Origin: Pseudemcibacter sp038106445 | GTDB lineage: Bacteria > Pseudomonadota > Alphaproteobacteria > Sphingomonadales > Emcibacteraceae | Direction: 5' to 3' | DNA length: 64,000 bases | Assembly (NCBI GenBank): GCA_038106445.1 | Contig: JAYODU010000003.1 | Location: 186,001-250,000 of the forward strand | Shown here: in pieces, positions 61,837 through 64,000 of the stretch | Numbering within the stretch: the stretch's first letter is position 1 | How the letters are laid out: every line of letters starts with the position of its first letter | Translations under genes and position numbers: made by a program | The notes under the pieces: model-generated | Told to the model about the DNA's origin: nothing | What the model saw: only the letters and a program-made list of their open reading frames with translations | Database searches by the model: none

Positions 61837-61851
61837 TTAACAGTAAATTAA
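61837..61851. promoter_or_regulatory. CtrA-like box in the divergent promoter
   Basis: TTAA-N7-TTAA (TTAACAGTAAATTAA), 54 bp before the synthase-like gene on the plus strand and 85 bp before the small membrane-peptide gene on the minus strand. Confidence 0.4.
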
Positions 61852-61905
61852 CCATTCGTCAAAAAGACTCTTGTATCTTTTAATATTTTCAGCCATTTAA
61901 GGCCC

Positions 61906-62748
61906 ATGTCAGAACTTGAAACATACTGTGCGAAGCAGGTAAAAAAACACGACTATGACCGTTTTCTGATTTCGTTGTTCGCTCCTGCGGATGTTCGTGA
62001 AGACTTATTTTCACTTTACGCATTTAATCACGAAGTCGCAAAAATAAGAGAAGCCGTCTCCGAACCAATGCTTGGTGAAATCAGACTTCAATGGTGGCGC
62101 GAAGCAATCGATGGTATCGAAGCCGGGACACCGCGAAACCATGAAGTAGTAAAGCCGCTTAATGATGCGTTTCATAAACATTCACTTGCAAAAGATATGT
62201 TTTATAAGGTCATCGATGCCCGGACAGCCGATATTTATGATGAGAACCCGGCAACCATAACGGATTTTGAACGGTATCTGGGTGATACTTCGGGAAATCT
62301 GATGCGAATTGCGGCCTGGATACTGGGGGAACGGGACGAACATGTGTTATCGGTAACCTATGATCTTGGTCTTGTGTGGGGGCTGATCGGCACGCTCAGG
62401 ACAATTCGTTATCATATTTCGCTTAATAAATTATCGTTACCACAGGATTTGCTGAATGAATATGGCGTTAGCAAGCGCGATCTTTTTTCCATGGAAGAAA
62501 GTGACGGGCTACGGGCTTTGGTGGGGGCACTTTGTATAAATGCAGAACAGTATCTAGAGCATATTTCGGCTGAAAAAAAACATTTAGGCAAAGAAGTGCG
62601 TTCAATATTCCTGCTTACTGCACTAAGCAGGTCTTATCTTAATATGTTTAAGAAAGCAGGGTATAACCCTTTTAAGATAAATGAAAAAGCAAGCACGTTT
62701 CAACGGCAGTGCCGTCTGTTTTATTCAGCGATGCTCGGTTTGATCTAA
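61906..62748 (+). CDS. Squalene/phytoene synthase-like protein (NDUFAF6-like)
   Basis: A 280-residue all-helical protein of the isoprenoid synthase fold: 'YAFNHEVAKIREAVSEPMLG', 'EIRLQWWREAIDGIEAG' and 'FERYLGDTSGNLMRIAAWIL'. The Asp-rich DxxxD motifs of true squalene synthases are not seen ('NHEVAKIRE' stands in the first position), so catalysis is doubtful; the form matches NDUFAF6 relatives that act in complex I assembly. Linkage to the Mth938/NDUFAF3-like gene supports that. Its end overlaps the convergent trmFO by 24 bp. Confidence 0.78.
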   Translation: MSELETYCAKQVKKHDYDRFLISLFAPADVREDLFSLYAFNHEVAKIREAVSEPMLGEIRLQWWREAIDGIEAGTPRNHEVVKPLNDAFHKHSLAKDMFYKVIDARTADIYDENPATITDFERYLGDTSGNLMRIAAWILGERDEHVLSVTYDLGLVWGLIGTLRTIRYHISLNKLSLPQDLLNEYGVSKRDLFSMEESDGLRALVGALCINAEQYLEHISAEKKHLGKEVRSIFLLTALSRSYLNMFKKAGYNPFKINEKASTFQRQCRLFYSAMLGLI

Positions 62749-64000
62749 CCATGCATCAAGTGCTGCGAGTGCGCGTTTTGATTTAAGCGGTTTTCTGTCT
62801 TTGCGTTTGATTTTGACCATACGGCCATCCACTTCATGTTTCTTTTCTTCAAGCGGCGGCATGATCCCAAAATTTACATTCATTGGCTGGAAAGTATTTG
62901 CTGTTCCGGCTCCTTCGATATGACCACCGGTAATATGATTTATCAGTGCGCCAAAAGCCGTAACAACAGGGGGCGGGGTAATTTTCTCAACCTTTATTTC
63001 AGCCGCAAGGAACCGCCCTGCCATAATACCCATGGCCCCACTTTCCACATATCCCTCGACCCCGGTAATCTGACCCGCAAAGCGAATGTGCGGCATGGAT
63101 TTTAGCCTTAACTGATCATCAAGTAGCTTTGGGCTGTTGATAAATGTATTTCGGTGAAGGCCGCCGAGACGGGCAAATTCTGCCTTTTCCAGGCCGGGAA
63201 TTTTTCTGAATATTTCCTTTTGATGGCCGTATTTCAGTTTGGTTTGAAAGCCAACCATATTATAAAGTGTGCCAAGTTTATTATCTTGACGAAGCTGTAC
63301 AACGGCATATGGTTTTTCATCACTATGAGGGTTTTTTAGTCCGACCGGCTTCATCGGCCCGTAACTAAGTGTTTCGGGTCCCCGCTCTGCCATTACTTCT
63401 ATGGGCATACAACCTTCGAAAAAGGTGATATCCTTTTCCCAATCTTTATAATCCGATTTTTCACCTTCGGTAATATCACGGATGAATTGGTAATATTGTT
63501 CTTTTGAAAGGGGACAGTTTATATAATCGGCACCATCCCCCTTATCATAACGGCTTTGAAACCATGCCTTGTTAAAATCGATCGTATCCTTATAAATGAT
63601 GGGTGCTATGGCATCAAAAAACTGTAGTTCATCAACGCCCGTAATTTCCAGAACGGCGTGTGCCAGCTTTTCGGATGTAAGGGGGCCGGTCGCGATAATC
63701 ACATTACCCCATTCTCTGGGCGGGATGGCATCCACTTCGCCGCGTTCAAGGGCAAATAATGGATGCTCAAGCAGTTTTGATTGTACAAATTGACTGAACA
63801 GGTCACGATCAACGGCAAGGGCGCTTCCCGCGGGTACTTTTGTCACTTCGGCGGCTTCCATCATCAGGCTGCCCATACGTCGCATTTCTTCATGAAGCAG
63901 ACCAACAGCATTATTTTCCATATCGTCTGACCGAAAACTGTTGGAACATACAAGCTCCGCAAGTCCGTCCGTTTGATGGGCGTTGGTGCCTTTAGCGCCA
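62725..64000 (-). CDS. trmFO: tRNA (uracil-54) methyltransferase TrmFO, cut by window edge
   Basis: The readable part, more than 420 codons, matches folate/FAD-dependent TrmFO: 'HQTDGLAELVCSNSFRSDD', 'ENNAVGLLHEEMRRMGSL', 'IIATGPLTSEKLA', 'FFDAIAPIIYKDTID' and 'VEGYVESGAMGIMAGR'. The conserved Cys of 'VCSNSFRSD' is present. The frame is open to the last base, and the N-terminal FAD motif lies beyond the window, so the real start is not visible. It makes ribothymidine at position 54 of tRNA. Confidence 0.95.
   Translation of the reverse strand, partial: GAKGTNAHQTDGLAELVCSNSFRSDDMENNAVGLLHEEMRRMGSLMMEAAEVTKVPAGSALAVDRDLFSQFVQSKLLEHPLFALERGEVDAIPPREWGNVIIATGPLTSEKLAHAVLEITGVDELQFFDAIAPIIYKDTIDFNKAWFQSRYDKGDGADYINCPLSKEQYYQFIRDITEGEKSDYKDWEKDITFFEGCMPIEVMAERGPETLSYGPMKPVGLKNPHSDEKPYAVVQLRQDNKLGTLYNMVGFQTKLKYGHQKEIFRKIPGLEKAEFARLGGLHRNTFINSPKLLDDQLRLKSMPHIRFAGQITGVEGYVESGAMGIMAGRFLAAEIKVEKITPPPVVTAFGALINHITGGHIEGAGTANTFQPMNVNFGIMPPLEEKKHEVDGRMVKIKRKDRKPLKSKRALAALDAWLDQTEHR

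Noticed and set aside
1..64000. CRISPR array, prophage, rRNA operon
   Set aside because: No regularly spaced repeats, no phage structural genes and no rRNA sequence were seen anywhere in the window.

Overview
The window reads as a chromosomal segment of an AT-leaning alphaproteobacterium, probably marine and mostly aerobic. The support is a CpdR-type receiver next to an N-formylglutamate amidohydrolase, a DUF815 ATPase followed by yajC-secD-secF and a Mth938-like gene, DUF1491, a short PuuD-like membrane protein, a CIRCE-controlled groESL, and several TTAA-N7-TTAA (CtrA-like) boxes. A placement near Kordiimonadales/Emcibacterales is only a guess from gene content. All functional calls were made by reading the sequence; no database search was run.

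Region 1 (1-25 kb) is dominated by catabolism. On the minus strand a tightly overlapped operon encodes an HpaB-type flavin hydroxylase, the small and large subunits of a LigAB-type extradiol ring-cleavage dioxygenase, a cytoplasmic reductive-dehalogenase-like iron-sulfur protein and an MFS transporter. An IclR regulator gene sits upstream of it and a ThDP-dependent enzyme is divergent from that regulator. Further on, a divergent pair of operons carries a dihydroorotate-dehydrogenase-like flavoprotein, a cupin, an aminotransferase and an aldehyde dehydrogenase on one side, and an HpcH/HpaI aldolase and a DUF6282 metal-dependent protein on the other. A 15-bp dyad is almost identical in front of the hydroxylase operon and in the second divergent promoter, which suggests that one regulator controls both. 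After this come two tandem paralogous Tat-exported FAD oxidoreductases, a YkvI-like permease and a DgcN-like (DUF1611) protein.

Region 2 (25-31 kb) is AT-rich and partly decayed. It carries a broken small gene, an outer-membrane beta-barrel protein, about 800 bp with no gene, and a quinone oxidoreductase / SDR / BCCT transporter cassette bracketed by two copies of a small palindromic repeat. It lies beside tRNA-Arg(CCG).

Region 3 (31-47 kb) is mainly housekeeping: a dicarboxylate symporter, peroxiredoxin, a HisN-like phosphatase, TypA/BipA, an S9 peptidase, CpdR, an ArsM-like methyltransferase, aminopeptidase N and a YtcJ-like amidohydrolase. A strong small-RNA candidate lies at about 40.23-40.32 kb.

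Region 4 (47.5-52 kb) holds accessory debris: a frameshifted McrA-like HNH nuclease, an IS terminus inverted relative to one at 11.5 kb, and an NhaC antiporter remnant. A TPR protein gene and a DUF1491 gene lie among them.

Region 5 (52-64 kb) is core: CIRCE-groES-groEL, the DUF815 ATPase, yajC-secD-secF-Mth938, then a synthase-like NDUFAF6 relative and trmFO, which runs off the end of the window. A hyaluronan-synthase-like glycosyltransferase, a stand-alone MscS-C-like domain and a PuuD-like pair sit in the middle of this block and look like insertions into it.
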